Shown piece after piece: positions 40,289 to 52,922 of a stretch of DNA of 64,000 nucleotides. The position numbers were made by a program, and so were the translations under genes. The notes under the pieces were generated by a model. It saw nothing but the letters and a program-made list of their open reading frames with translations, ran no database searches and was not told the origin of the DNA. The stretch lies in the NCBI RefSeq assembly GCF_029867415.1, contig NC_081185.1, forward strand, positions 71,061,156 through 71,125,155, read 5' to 3'. Source of the stretch: Vicia villosa. Lineage: Eukaryota > Streptophyta > Magnoliopsida > Fabales > Fabaceae. Numbering within the stretch: position 1 is the first letter of the stretch; every line of letters starts with the position of its first letter.

Positions 40289-42560
40289 ACCCCGACTGCT
40301 TTTACTGCTCCTGCCTGCCCAATGGTTGTGAAAATCTGAGGATGGGAATTCAAAAATGGATGGATCGCCGTATCATTATGTTTGAGAGACTCCCTTCTAT
40401 GGACGTGCTGTGCAAAGTTTTTGCAAACGGGATGAGAATAGAGGATGCCTCAGTGATCTCCAGCTTACCATTGAAAATCTCTGCCAAGGCTCCATTCAAA
40501 ATTTCTGCTACACTCAAAGTGGCATCAGTAGTCATTGCTAGTTCAACTTCATTTCCATACTCCTCAGACAAAGCTGTCCCATGGGGATACGACACTAATA
40601 TTTACGTTCATGGAGTTAAGCAGGGTACCTCGACTGAAGAGGTCACAAAGTTAACTACTCCAACTGTGGGTAATATTGCGGGTACCAGCAAGATCACGAG
40701 AAGTGGAAGAATCTTTTCACCAGAAATTTCTCCAAATGTTGCTGCTGGTCCAGTCCGAGTCCCAGTTCCTAATCAAAATGTCAACGCTCGAGGCAAAGAG
40801 CCACAAGTTGAACAAATTCAAACCCCGGTGGAGATCACTGCTGAGGATCCGTCAAAGCAAGAAATGGAGGAAATATTGAAAATCATCTGCAAGAGTGATT
40901 ACAATATTGTTGAGCAACTGGGGCACACTGATTCAAAAATCTCAATGCTATCTCTGCTAAAATATTCAGAAGCTCATGCCAAAGCTCTGATGAAGTTCCT
41001 TAAAGCTGCGCATGTGCCTCAAGAGATCTCAGTCGACCAATTTGAGAATTATGTTGCCAATCTAACCGTGAGCAATGGTCTCGGTTTCTCCGATGTGGAT
41101 CTAACCCCTGCTGGAAAAAATCACAACAAAGCCTTACATATCTCCATTGAATGTAATGGCACCACTCTATCTCATGTGCTAGTAGATAACGGTTCTTCTT
41201 TGAACGTGTTACCGAAAACAGTACTAGAAAAGCTTGACTTCGAAGGAATTGTGTTACAACCAAGTGATGTTGTGGTAAGAGCCTTTGACGGATCAACTAG
41301 AACGGTATACGGAAAAGTGAATCTCCCAATCAGAGTGGGTTCTCAAATCTTTGATTCTATCTTTTACGTAATGGAAATTCACCCAGCCTACTCCTGTTTA
41401 CTTGGACGTCCTTGGATACATGGGGCAAACGCTGTAACTTCTACCCTGCATCAGAAGTTAAAATATCCAGTAAAAGGAAAAATTGTCACAGTCTATGGCG
41501 AAGAGGAATATGTGGTTAGTCACCTAAGCAATTCCAAATATGTTGAGTTGGAGGACGAATTCATCGAAACTCCATGCCAATCATTTGAGGTGGTCTCTCC
41601 AGATGTCTCTACCACCAAGCATATTCCTGCTACTCCAACTACAGCTATGGCTTCTCTCAAAGATGCCAAAGCCATGATTGAACAGGGTGATTGCACAGTA
41701 TGGGGACAGCTTCCCGATATACCCTACAAATCTGACAAGCTAGGCCTGGGCTATGATAGCAAAAATCAAAAGAATGATCAAAGTCCTCGTTCTGAAGGAT
41801 TGATGTCACACTTCGTCAGCCAAGAAGTAAACGCTATTGAAGATGAAGGAGTGTTCTTGAACCATATCATTCAGCCATATCCAGATGAAATTCCACCTAT
41901 TTCCATGGGAATGTGGGATGCTGTGGGAGAACCAAACGGCGGGTATAACTATCAGTATATCACACCTCAAAATTCCTATATTGCTATGGAAGATCTTACC
42001 CCGACTGGATGGGGTGATCAAATTGGAAATGATCAAATTTTCACAAGTCCCGTCACTGAGCAATATCAAAATCCACCCAAAGAAGTATGGGACACGCTAG
42101 GAGAACCCAGCGGCAAATATGACTATGTGGTGAAATATTCCGCTCCTCCAAGCTCACAAATTGCTATGAAGGACATTGTCCCAACTGGATGGGATGAACA
42201 TTACGATGACAATTTCGCTCTTGAAAAAGCCAGGGAAATACCAATTAACGAGGGTTGCTTTCTGTCAGCATACACTCCTCATCAGGATGCACAATTCTCT
42301 ATTCAAAACATCATCCCGACTGCATGGGACGGCCTTATCGAGCATCTCGCTCAGCCAACAGAGATATCTCAGCCTGGGCTCTCGTATCCAACAGAGTATA
42401 TCCCTTATCCCGAAGGATCACCGGCTCATTTTCCCACTAATGAAATCAATGCTGTGGAAGATGAAGAAGACAACTACAACTGGAACAGCTGGGTACCCCC
42501 TGCTCACAACAGTGGATTGAACAACTGGAAAGCTGAGGATGTGATCTCCTTTGACCAGGA
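40289..42560 (+). pseudogene. Ogre-B gag C-terminus and protease, right part of the split gene
   Basis: The open frame begins at 40213, but its first 24 codons belong to the Ogre-A LTR. Ogre-B coding resumes at 40289 with a cysteine-rich start. The retropepsin region (about 41040-41440) has DNG at 41185-41193 where Ogre-A has DTG; the CLLGRPWIHGAN block follows near 41395. From about 41880 to 42360 there is a linker built of three repeats ending TPTGW, VPTGW and IPTAW, each preceded by an A-M/I-x-D/N motif; Ogre-A lacks these. The frame ends in TAA at 42562 overlapping a splice donor. This stretch has no internal stop, but the gene is dead because of the upstream insertion. Confidence 0.9.
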
Positions 42561-42819
42561 GTAAATGCCATTTCCTGTTTTCTTTGTGTATATTGTGCAA
42601 AGATAAAGATGGTTCCTGAACAATCGAACCATGAGCTTGAAAAGCCGTGTGCCTTAGCACACTGGTCCTTCTATAAGGGCTTATCATATCATGATCATGT
42701 GCATTCAATAAAATCATGGGACGCTTGCATATTTAAATTTTGTGATCCTTTTTCCTTCTTTCTTCGCTTTCTAATAGCTATGTTTTTTCTTCACACATAC
42801 TCACATAATTAACTTGCAG
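42561..42819 (+). other. Ogre-B intron between protease and RT (259 bp, GT-AG)
   Basis: The donor GTAAATGC at 42561 and the acceptor AACTTGCAG ending at 42819 give a phase-2 intron that keeps the RT frame. The in-frame TAA (42562-42564) lies inside the donor, exactly as in Ogre-A. Confidence 0.88.
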
Positions 42820-45800
42820 ATTCACATACACTCTGGATCCAGTCAACAACGATTCTGCTATTGCCCGTCATGACTTTGAAAATCCGATCTACCAAACTGA
42901 GGACGAAAGTGAGGAAGATTGTGAAGTGCCAAGAGAACTTGCAAGGCTGCTAGAACAAGAAGACAAGGCCATACAGCCTCACGAGGAGCCAATTGAGGTC
43001 ATCAACTTGGGCAGCAACGAAGAAAAGAAAGAAGTCAAAATAGGGGCTGATTTAGAACACAGCAACAAACAAAGACTGATTCAAATGCTGCAAGACTACG
43101 TCGAGATATTCGCCTGGTCCTATGAAGATATGCCAGGCCTTGACACGGACATTGTAGTTCATCGCCTACCAATCAAAGAAGGTAGCACTCCAGTCAAACA
43201 GAAACTACGAAGGAGTAGGCCTGATATGTCAAAAAAGATCAAAGACGAGGTTGAAAAACAGTTCAATGCCGGATTCCTTAAAGTTGTAAGTTATCCTCCT
43301 TGGATAGATAACATCGTGCCTGTACCTAAAAAAGACGGGAAAGTCAGAATGTGCGTGGACTACAGAGATCTGAACCGGGCAAGTCCCAAAGATGATTTCC
43401 CTTTACCACACATCGATGTACTGGTTGACAATACCGCACAATGCAAGGTATTCTCCTTTATGGACGGATTCTCAGGGTACAATCAAATCAAGATGGCACC
43501 CGAAGACATGGAAAAAACAACCTTCACAACACCCTGGGGAACCTTTTGTTACAAAGTAATGCCCTTTGGTCTGAAAAACGCAGGAGCAACCTATCAACGT
43601 GCAATGGTAGCGCTATTTCATGATATGATTCATCAAGAAATAGAGGTGTATGTCGATGACATGATTGCAAAATCCAACACCGAGGAAGAACATTTGGGTC
43701 ATTTACACAAATTGTTTGACAGACTCAAGAAATACAAGTTGCGACTGAACCCAAATAAGTGTACCTTTGGAGTAAGATCCGGCAAACTCTTAGGTTTCAT
43801 AGTCAGCAGCAAAGGTATTGAGGTTGATCCCGCCAAGGTTAAAGCCATTCAAGAAATGCCTATACCTCGTACCGAGAAACAAGTCAGAGGATTCTTGGGA
43901 CGTCTAAATTACATCGCCCGATTTATTGCCCACATGACTACTACTTGTGTGCCGATCTTCAAACTGCTGAAGAAAGATCAAGTGGAAAGGTGGAATGACA
44001 AATGCCAGTTAGCCTTTGACAAAATCAAAGAATATCTCCAAAAACCTCCAATCTTGTTGCCACCTGTGGAAGGCAGACCTCTGATAATGTACCTAACTGT
44101 GTTAGAAGACTCAATGGGGTGTGTACTAGGACAACATGACGAATCCGGCCGAAAGGAGCACGCAATCTACTATCTTAGCAAAAAGTTTGCCGATTGTGAA
44201 ACAAGATACTCACTACTCGAAAAAACTTGTTGTGCCTTAGCTTGGGCAGCTCGCCGACTAAGACAGTACATGCTAAATCACACCACTTTCCTAATCTCCA
44301 AGATGGATCCCATCAAATACGTGTTCGAAAAACCTGCTCTCTGGAAGAATAGCAAGATGGCAAATGATCTTAACAGAATATGACATTCAATACACTTCAC
44401 AAAAAGCAATCAAAGGAAGTGTGGTAGCTGATCATCTGGCTCATCAAGCAGTGGATGATTATCAAGCATTGAACTTTGACTTCCCAGACGAAGACATTAT
44501 GCTAGTCAATGACTACAAACAACCAAGACCAGAAGAAGGACCCGAGCCAGGATCCCGGTGGACCATGGTTTTTGACGGAGCTTCTAATGCACTTGGCAAT
44601 GGCATCGGAGCTGTGATCATTTCCCCCGCAGGAGGTCATACACCATTCACTGCCAGGTTATGCTTCAATTGCACTAACAATATAGCCGAATACGAAGCAT
44701 GTATTCTGGGTCTCAAAGCTGCAATCGATCTAAGAATCAAATTCCTGGAAGTCTACGGAGACTCGGCCTTGGTAATCTACCAAGTCAAAGGGGAATGGGA
44801 CACGAAGCACCCGAATCTAATTCCTTACAAAGAATATGTGCTGAGTTTGATTCCTTACTTCGAAGAAATCACTTTCGAACACATCCCACGCGAGGAAAAT
44901 CAACTAGCTGATGCTTTAGCTACCATGTCATGCATGTTCAAAGTCAGGTGGGACAACGAGGCGCCTATGATCACCATCTACAGGCAAGATGAACCATCCT
45001 ATTGCAATGAGATCAATACCGAAGGAACCGAAGAAAAACCATGGTTCCATGAAGTAAAAAGATATCTCGAAGCTCAGGAGTACCCTGAAGGGGCATCCAT
45101 TAACGACAGAAAGTTTCTAAGGAGATTTGCTGCCAAATTCTTTCTAAGCAATGGAACCTTATACAAACGCAACCATGACTCGACTTTACTTCGCTGTGTA
45201 AACAAGAAGGAAGCAGAACAGATCATGGAAGAAATACACAATGGTACCTTCGGTACTCATTCCAGTGGACATACAATGGCTAAAAAGATCCTGAGAGCAG
45301 GTTATTACTGGTCTACCATGGAAACAGACTGCCATCATCACTCCCGAACATGTCACAAATGCCAGATATACGCTGACAAAGTACATGTACCTCCAGTTCC
45401 ATTAAGCGTCCTGACGGCTCCTTGGCCTTTTGCAATGTGGGGTATTGATATGATTGGAGAAATCAAACCTACTGCCTCCAACGGACATCGCTTTATCCTG
45501 GTCGCTATTGACTACTTCACAAAGTGGGTAGAAGCAGCTTCATTTGCTTCTGTTACCAAGAATGTGGTAGCCCGGTTCATCAAATACAATCTCATTTGTC
45601 GGTACGGCATCCCTGAACGGATTATCACGGACAATGGCACAAATCTAAACAACAGAATGATTACTGAACTTTGCACACAGTTCAAAATCAAGCATCATAA
45701 TTCTTCTAACTATCGACCAAAGATGAACGGCGCGGTGGAAGCTGCCAACAAGAACATCAAGAAAATCATACAAAAGATGACAGTAACCTACAAAGACTGG

Positions 45801-46289
45801 CATGAGATGTTACCTTTTGCTCTTCATGGTTATCGCACATCTGCGCGTACTTCAACAGGGGCAACTCCATTCTCCTTAGTCTATGGTATGGAGGCAGTTC
45901 TTCCAATTGAAATTCAGATTCCTTCCCTGAGGATTATGAAAGAAGCCAATCTAGACGAAGACGATTGGATTCAAACACGGTTGGACCAGATAAACTTGAT
46001 TGATGAGAAAAGGCTCGCAGCTATTTGTCATGGTCAGCTATACCAAAAGCGTATGATCAAAGCCTTCAACAAAAAAGTCAAAAGTCAAGCATACCAAACT
46101 GGTGGCTTGGTTGTCAAACGCATCATCTTACCACAAGGTGATCCCAGAGGCAAATGGACTCCCACCTATGAGGGACCATTCATAATCAAGAAAATATTCT
46201 CCGGCGGAGCCATGTTGCTTACCACCATGGATGGCGAGGATTTCCCACACCCTGTGAATGCTGACATAGTCAAAAAATACTTCTCTTAA
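42820..46289 (+). pseudogene. Ogre-B pol: RT, two RNase H domains, integrase; one frameshift
   Basis: RT (about 43290-43840) has CVDYRDLN and YVDD at 43649-43660. The first RNase H is at about 44060-44400. At about 44340 the sequence lacks two bases compared with Ogre-A, shifting the frame; coding continues at 44364-46289. The second RNase H is at about 44560-44940 (FDGASN, NIAEYEA, YGDSALV, ENQLADALA). Integrase has an HHCC module at about 45255-45375 and DDE residues in GIDMIG (about 45445), ITDNGTNL (about 45625) and NGAVEAANKN (about 45727). It ends with a barrel-like C-terminal region and KKYFS. Apart from the frameshift, domains and catalytic residues are intact. Confidence 0.92.
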
Positions 46290-46321
46290 AAAGAAAAAAA
46301 AAACAAAAAAAAAACAGCTCG

Positions 46322-46464
46322 CTAAGTTGAAAACCTGAAAGGGCAACTTAGGCAAAAAAATGAGCGTCTCGGTGGATTGAAAACCCGAAAGGGCGGTCCA
46401 GGCAAAAATTAGAGACTAAACAAATACTATCCCGGTAGGCTGAAAACCTGAAAGGGCAGCCTAG
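46322..46464 (+). ncRNA. Three repeated stem-loop modules after the Ogre-B pol stop
   Basis: Modules at 46322-46351, 46373-46400 and 46436-46463 share the AAAA bulge, GAAA loop and trailing GGCAAAA. Basal stems are CTAAGTTG/CAACTTAG, TGGATTG/CGGTCCA and TAGGCTG/CAGCCTA. The first and third are perfectly paired, with compensatory differences from the Ogre-A modules. Modules 1 and 3 have CCT-GAAA-GGG at the tip, ending in a T-G pair. Confidence 0.75.
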
Positions 46465-47285
46465 GCAAAAGTTAGGGAATGAATCATACAACTGTGTTCC
46501 GTTCAGCTGCCTACTCACCATCAAGATTCAACACCTCAAAGACACCGATCAGTCCAATCACTTTCTTCCAACAAGTGAGGGATGAGATGCTCGAAGACAG
46601 ATTGGCAATAGCAGAGTTGAAACTTGACTGGATTGTTTTCACATAGCTATTTATCTTCATAAATATTTTCCAAAACTTTCTGACAGTTTCCTACTTCTAG
46701 GATTGTTGTCTCCCTGTGCTAACCAGCCTATCATGGCTCTTTTTCAAAAATCAATGCAGCTTAGGCTCAAAAATCACTATTTTCACTTTTTCTGTTTTAA
46801 ATACGTAAGCGTCCCAATGATGATTTTGAATGAACATGTGCATTTGAATATGATTGATGTTTACCAGGAAAAACAGGAATAGCATTCAGGAAATGTCCTA
46901 ATTATCTGGACATCATTCCATCAGAAGAAAATCCCCAAGAGGAGCGCCTTTCTCAGCAAATTCCTCAAAAAGATTTTCTCTTCAAAAGAAGTCTTATCCC
47001 CCAGCAGGGTTGTTCCAGATTACTATCTTCAGAAGGTGTGTTCCCCGCACCCGGACTTGGTCAGATAGTGCATCGGAGGATTATGCATCTTCCTCATTCC
47101 CATTTGAAAGGGCATCAGAACTTCCAGCTACCTTTCATTCTCAAGAGATATTCAAAGATCCTTCAACAGAATACCAGGGTTCTCAAAGAATTTCCCCAGC
47201 CGAGGGTACTCAAACAAGACAAAAGATCATCAACGATCACAATACACTCATGTCCAGATGACTAGTGGGAATTTATTTTTCCAAC
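46465..47285 (+). other. Ogre-B 3' region, unique part
   Basis: Non-coding. Contains CCCCAG/CCCCGC-type motifs near 46990-47060 like those of Ogre-A. The ORFs at 47010 and 47038 overlap each other in different frames and show no recognisable domain. Confidence 0.6.
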
Positions 47286-47298
47286 TAGAAGCTTGACA

Positions 47299-47485
47299 CG
47301 CATCGTATTCATACATCACATTCATACATCACATATTCATATTCGTATTCATACATCACATTCATACATCACATATTCGTATTCATACATCATACATCAT
47401 ACATCATGCATCATACGCATATTCATACACAACATCACATGCATATTTCTCCGGGAATATCTCACATTTACATGCATCATAAACA
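47299..47485 (+). repeat. Simple repeat (ATTCATACATCAC family) in the Ogre-B 3' region
   Basis: Repeated CATTCATACATCACAT and CATACATCATACATCATG units, low complexity, no coding value. Confidence 0.85.
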
Positions 47486-47644
47486 TTTCACATTACTAAC
47501 TTGATTTTTCAGGCAGACGGATATCTTCGACGAAGATGTTCTCAATCACATGCAGTGTTCACCTGAATTCCATGAACGGTTCTCTCAGATATAATCAAGC
47601 CGAAGATTCATTCTGATTACTTACCAATTCAAAAACAGACATCA

Positions 47645-48115
47645 CAGATCTAAAGCGATACCTCAGACGGTTCCAGAACGATCTAACATCGCAGATCTTA
47701 AGTTGATACCTCAGACGGTTCCAGAACGATCTAGCATCAAAGATCTAAAGCGATACCTCAGACGGTTCCAGAACGATCTAACATCGCAGATCTAAAGTTG
47801 ATACCTCAGACGGTTCCAGAACGATCTAGCATCAAAGATCTAAAGCGATACCTCAGACGGTTCCAGAACGATCTAGCATCGCAGATCTAAAGCGATACCT
47901 CAGACGGTTCCAGAACGATCTAGCATCACAGATCTAAAGCAATACCTCAGACGGTTCCAGAATGATCTAACGTTGCAGATCTAAAGCGATACCTCAGACG
48001 GTTCCAGAACGATCTAACATTGCAGATCTAAAGCGATACCTCAGATGGTTCCAAAAAGATCTAACATTGCAGATCTAAAGCCGATACCTCAGACGGTTCC
48101 ACAATGATCAACTTC
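47645..48115 (+). repeat. Tandem array of about ten 47-bp units in the Ogre-B 3' region
   Basis: The marker ACCTCAGACGGTTCC recurs near 47660, 47707, 47754, 47801, 47849, 47896, 47943, 47990, 48037 (with a changed base) and 48085. Each unit carries AGATCT (sometimes altered) and most carry TTCCAGAA. The first four units alternate in two variants, suggesting expansion as a 94-bp dimer. Decayed units continue to about 48200. Confidence 0.92.
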
Positions 48116-48199
48116 CAAAATCTAAATCGGAAAAACTTTGGACAAGTTCCGTAACGATTATCTTCCAAGACTTAAAGCGGTAACCTTGGACGGTTCCGA

Positions 48200-48483
48200 A
48201 ATAGTCAACACAAAGACTTTCAAATCCTTCATCAAGATATAATCAATGGATTCATTCTGATGAGCAAACCCTCAACACATATTCCAGGTGGCATCTGAAA
48301 GCCCATCTCAGGTAATGTTTCAATCTGCCAACAACATTTCGCAGACGACATTCAAATGCAACTTCCAACATCTCTTCTGATCAAGGTAAGTGCAAATTTT
48401 CAGGGCATCTAAATATTCAATCATCTTCTACCTTCAGATTTCAGACAATCTCTTCAGGTTTAAGAAGATTGAATAGGGGCAAC
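48200..48483 (+). other. Segment before the Ogre-B 3' LTR with polypurine tract
   Basis: Non-coding. GAATAGGGGCAAC (about 48471-48483) directly precedes the LTR start TGTTATACC and serves as the polypurine tract. Confidence 0.75.
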
Positions 48484-49096
48484 TGTTATACCCCAAAATT
48501 TGCCCACATATTTTTCAAGAAAACTCCAATCTGAAAATTAAAAGTCTCATATAATTATGGATTATTTCAACAAATATCCTAACATATGAAACACTTAGTT
48601 TTTAGAATTTTTCTTATACAGTAAATTGGCCTGCAGTTGAATTTATTCTTACGCAAACGCCAAATACTGTTTATTACTTCACACATGCTATTTATTTATT
48701 TACAGATAAATAGTACTGACACAATTGGTACAGAGTTAAATCTTTTTGCAGGCGCAGAATCAGGAAACTCAGACTGCACTGGTAACAAGTAGATTATTAT
48801 TATCTTTTGTTTCCCACTAATTTTTGTACTATATTCAATTATTTTCAAAAATCTTTTCAAATCTCTTTTTCAAAAATCAAATCTCTCTTTTTCCCAACAC
48901 TATCATCCACTTTCTTTCAAATCTTACTTCCACTCAAATTTTCCTTTTGTACGGAATCACATCATTCCCCAACGTCTCTATCCTTCTTTCCATTCTATAA
49001 ATACCTCTCATTTTCTTCCATAAAATCTCACATCAAATTCCAACTCATCTTTCAAATTCCTACCTCATATCTGTTTTCTCTTCTTCCCTGACAAGA

Positions 49097-49264
49097 ATGG
49101 CAAAGTGGATAGAGACACTGTTTCTTACAGTCATCACCATTGCTACGGTGATCATGACTTTCTTCTGCCTGCATAGTCCTGAAGAGTGTGGACCTGCAAT
49201 GGTTGCACTCCCAATCATCTACATGTTATTGTTCATAGCATGGGTCATTAATCGTCATTCTTAA
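49097..49264 (+). CDS. Second copy of the 55-residue two-membrane-segment ORF
   Basis: Identical to 13470-13637 at base level, in the 3' LTR, 101 bp after the TATA box at 48996. I do not recognise the product. Again no ATG lies between the TATA box and this start. In the 3' LTR any transcript starting here would read out into flanking DNA, so expression need not depend on the full element. Confidence 0.5.
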   Translation: MAKWIETLFLTVITIATVIMTFFCLHSPEECGPAMVALPIIYMLLFIAWVINRHS

Positions 49265-52200
49265 AATTTGCCGTATTTCTTATTTCTTAAATGTACCGTT
49301 TATTCGTCGTACTGTTCAATATAGTATGTGATATTTGTACTGTCAGTATTAAATGTTGTACTATTTGTCATAATATTGCTTAATTACTAAGATAATATTT
49401 TGTGTGTTTTCTGCCAGTCAAATATTCCTATTTCTGTGCATTAAATGATTTTCAAGGTTATTATCGGTAATTTTGCCCGCATACCGTAAATATTAGTTAT
49501 TTATTATGTCTATGTTTTTAACAGGTCATGTAAATAAACTTTCATTTTTCACATAAAACATAAAACAAAAACAACAAAAAAGAAAATTAACTTTGACTGT
49601 TGATTTTTCACTCTAACTGCTACGTCAATACCTGGACAGTCAGTTGACAGCCAAACTGCTGGCAGTACAATTCTCAGTGTTTTGTACCAAGATTTTTGTT
49701 CTAGAAGTCTTCTGAATATCACGCGATTAGCAGAAACTCAACACTGCACAAAAATCAGGTACGCTTAACTGTCTCCTACATAAACAGTCCCTGACTAGGG
49801 TTTTCTTGTTTTTACAGGAGAAACAAGTTTTTGAGAGCTCAAATGGATTTCATACACATCCATATATCTCAAAGTACCATCATACAAATTTTCAAACTTC
49901 AATTCACTCAGACGCACCGTCAGCAGCTCAAACAGTCAACAGACGACCCGTTTGACCAAAAAAGTCAACAGACAGTCAAAAATGAAATTTTTTGTCAAAG
50001 TCCATATTTTGTCAAAGGATTCATCATTTGATCATTGGATGATCATAATTCATCAAGGAAAGATCAAAAATCAACAAAACTCTAAGATTCAAAATTAGGG
50101 TTTTTGCCTGAAAAGTCAACTCAACTTTGACTGATCATAACTCTCTCATCCTTCATCCAAAAAATTCAAACCAAAGCTTATTTTGAAGGAAATTCAATTA
50201 TCTTTCAAATTCCATTGATCCCATGGTCATTGGATTCACCATTTGAAAAATATGACCAAAGACATTACAGGTCATTTTCAAAGTCAACAAAAAGACACTT
50301 TTTTCAAAAGGACACACAAGGAGCATCAAAAATCATTTTGACATGAGACCAAAGGCATTGGTTACATGACTCTTTGAGGTTTCCAAAAAGTGCAAGATCT
50401 CCTTCATATGACAAAAATTGAAGGATTTACACCTTGTTGAAGTTGGCTAAATTTTGGGAAAATACATGAAATCAACATTGCTCAAAAATGTATTTTTTCC
50501 AAATGGGGCCAAGTTTTCAGCATTCAAACATCATTTCCATGATGTTATGGGCCTCCCACGACCAAGACTAAGCCCACACCTTTTTTTATCCATTTTTGGC
50601 ATGATTTTATCTTACTTTAAGATTAAAATTAAAAGGAAAATGCATGGATAATGGTTAGCTTACAAATCAAGCATGACTCACCTCAAAGAATCTTCATCTT
50701 TCTGCAGAGAATTGAAGGGCAAGGCAGGTGCATTGAAGGCAAGATGACTTGGTCAAGAATTCAAGCTTTTTTAATATTAAAAAACCAAAGTTTCAACAAA
50801 GGCAACTAAAGACACTTCTTAGCTTCAATTGTAAGCACTCAATGCTTATAAATAAGCTATCATAGTTCAGTAACAAAAGAGAGGCGAGTTCAGAAGCATA
50901 CATAAGCTCATAACACTTGTAATCACTTGAAAAAAATTCAAAGAAAACTCAAATTCGAATTTGTAATTTCAGTCCATTTCAATACAAACTAAGCATTCAT
51001 ACACCTTCCTTGAACATCACTGAAACTATCCCAATCAGTTACAAGCCTTGAAGCTCACTGAATCGAGCTATACAGGTCCAAATTTGTTCAAACTAAAATC
51101 AATTCGTATCTGGTTATTCACACATGTTTAACAAGATGTAGACATACTATTAAGTTTGGTTTGAAGTGTAGATCATTTCTGGAAACTTAATTGAAGTTTG
51201 GACACGTATAAACGAAACTACCATTTTAGGGTTCATAGCTTCAAAATTAGGGCTTTCAAAATTAGGCCAAATTACAAGTTCTAAATAGCACCATTAGGTT
51301 CGTATGGATCAGACGAATTGAATGGTACCATCGCGCCAAATTTCTCTGCATGTTTACCCCTATTCGCTATTTTGCAGGTTTGAGGTTCATCAATTACAGC
51401 GCATGTTTCATAAAAGCGCTGTAAAAACCCCTGGCTGAAGGTTGAAGACGATGAGGTGTCTCCCCCTCATTGGTTCAGCAGCGCGCGTACCTTTTTAAAT
51501 TTTCCTCTAATTCTGTGCTTTGCAGGTGCAACGTGTCCCATGAGCCTCAATTTCTGGACCACTTGATTTCATTTAATGAGTCATCCAACGCTCCAGATCA
51601 CGCGTGCACATCATACTCCCTCATAAATTTCCACACAGGATCAGTATCCTTTTATTTTCTATTTTATTTTCTATTTTATTTTTAATTTCTTTGTTAAATT
51701 AATTAAAAATAGTTTTAAAAATCCAAAAAATACACAAAAAATATTTTTAGACTTCTAAAATAATATATTATTTTCTGAAATAAAAATATTTTATTTTTCT
51801 TCAAAATTTTAATATTTTGCATAATTAATTAGTATATGTTTATATATTTGCTTTTTAATTATTCTAACCAATCAAAAAATCATAAAAAAATTTGTTCTTT
51901 ATATAAAATATTGTTTATATATTATAAACTAATTTTGTACATATTTTGAATAATTTTCTTTTTAAGTTTTACTTATTTGTATAATTATTTACATAATTAT
52001 GTTTTAATTAACTTAAATCAATTCCAAAAATTCCAAAAAAATTAGTTTTGTTTTAAAATTAATTGACAAATATTTTGTACATATTTTAAACTTAATTTTT
52101 AGGTTTAAATCTATTTTCATCTTTTTTCTTCATTTTAATTCAATTAATCATGCATTAATTATAATTAAAATCAATCATAAAAAATCCAAAAACAGGCTTT

Positions 52201-52874
52201 TTATTTTCCTTGCAATTTAAATTCCTAGATAAATGTATAGGATGTCAAATTCATGTAAATAGGCTAGTTTACGTTTCCTGCACAATCAATGTAATAGCGT
52301 AGATTTACTTTCCGCACTTTACATTTCCGCATTTTACTCTCCAGCAAATATAAACTGCGTGTATGTCAAAGATAAAATTGAACCGTTAGATCACTAACTT
52401 CAAAGATAAAATATCTGAATCCAATCACAATCACACTTGCACCTCTTAAGGTAAATCCCTTCTCATTCTTTTCAAAATCAAAGTCAAAATTCTACAATTT
52501 TGAGTACAAAATCGAACCTTGCGTTTATATCCGGTGAAAGGATAGATTTTTAAAGGAAATAGGATAAAGACCTTACAACTCAGGGTAGATCTCCTAGTTT
52601 GCTTGCTCAAATCCAAACAAACAAAATTCTCATACACTGTTGTTTTTTCAAAACTTTCCAAAAGACAATACTTTGTATACATCCAAACACGGGTTATTAC
52701 AAAGTTAACGTTCTTTTCAAAACATCTTTCGAAAGATAAACAAGCATTTTGTATACATCCACACACGGATCATTACAAAATTCAAATTACAAAGGTATTT
52801 GAAACCACATATGAGCAATTTCAGAGCAATTGAAAAGTGATCGAAAAACCAGTGAGCTAAGAAAACTTAAGAGC

Positions 52875-52922
52875 CCATGGATAACCATGGATACAAAGGG
52901 TGCTAACACCTTCCCTTTGTAT
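52875..52922 (+). promoter_or_regulatory. Tandem double hairpin in the Ogre-B 3' LTR
   Basis: Identical copy of 17271-17318: CCATGG-ATAA-CCATGG followed directly by the ATACAAAGGG/CCCTTTGTAT stem. It would lie near the 3' end of a full-length transcript. Confidence 0.75.

Noticed and set aside
47010..47265. Two overlapping ORFs of 75-83 aa in the Ogre-B 3' region
   Set aside because: Different frames of the same DNA, no counterpart in Ogre-A, no domain.
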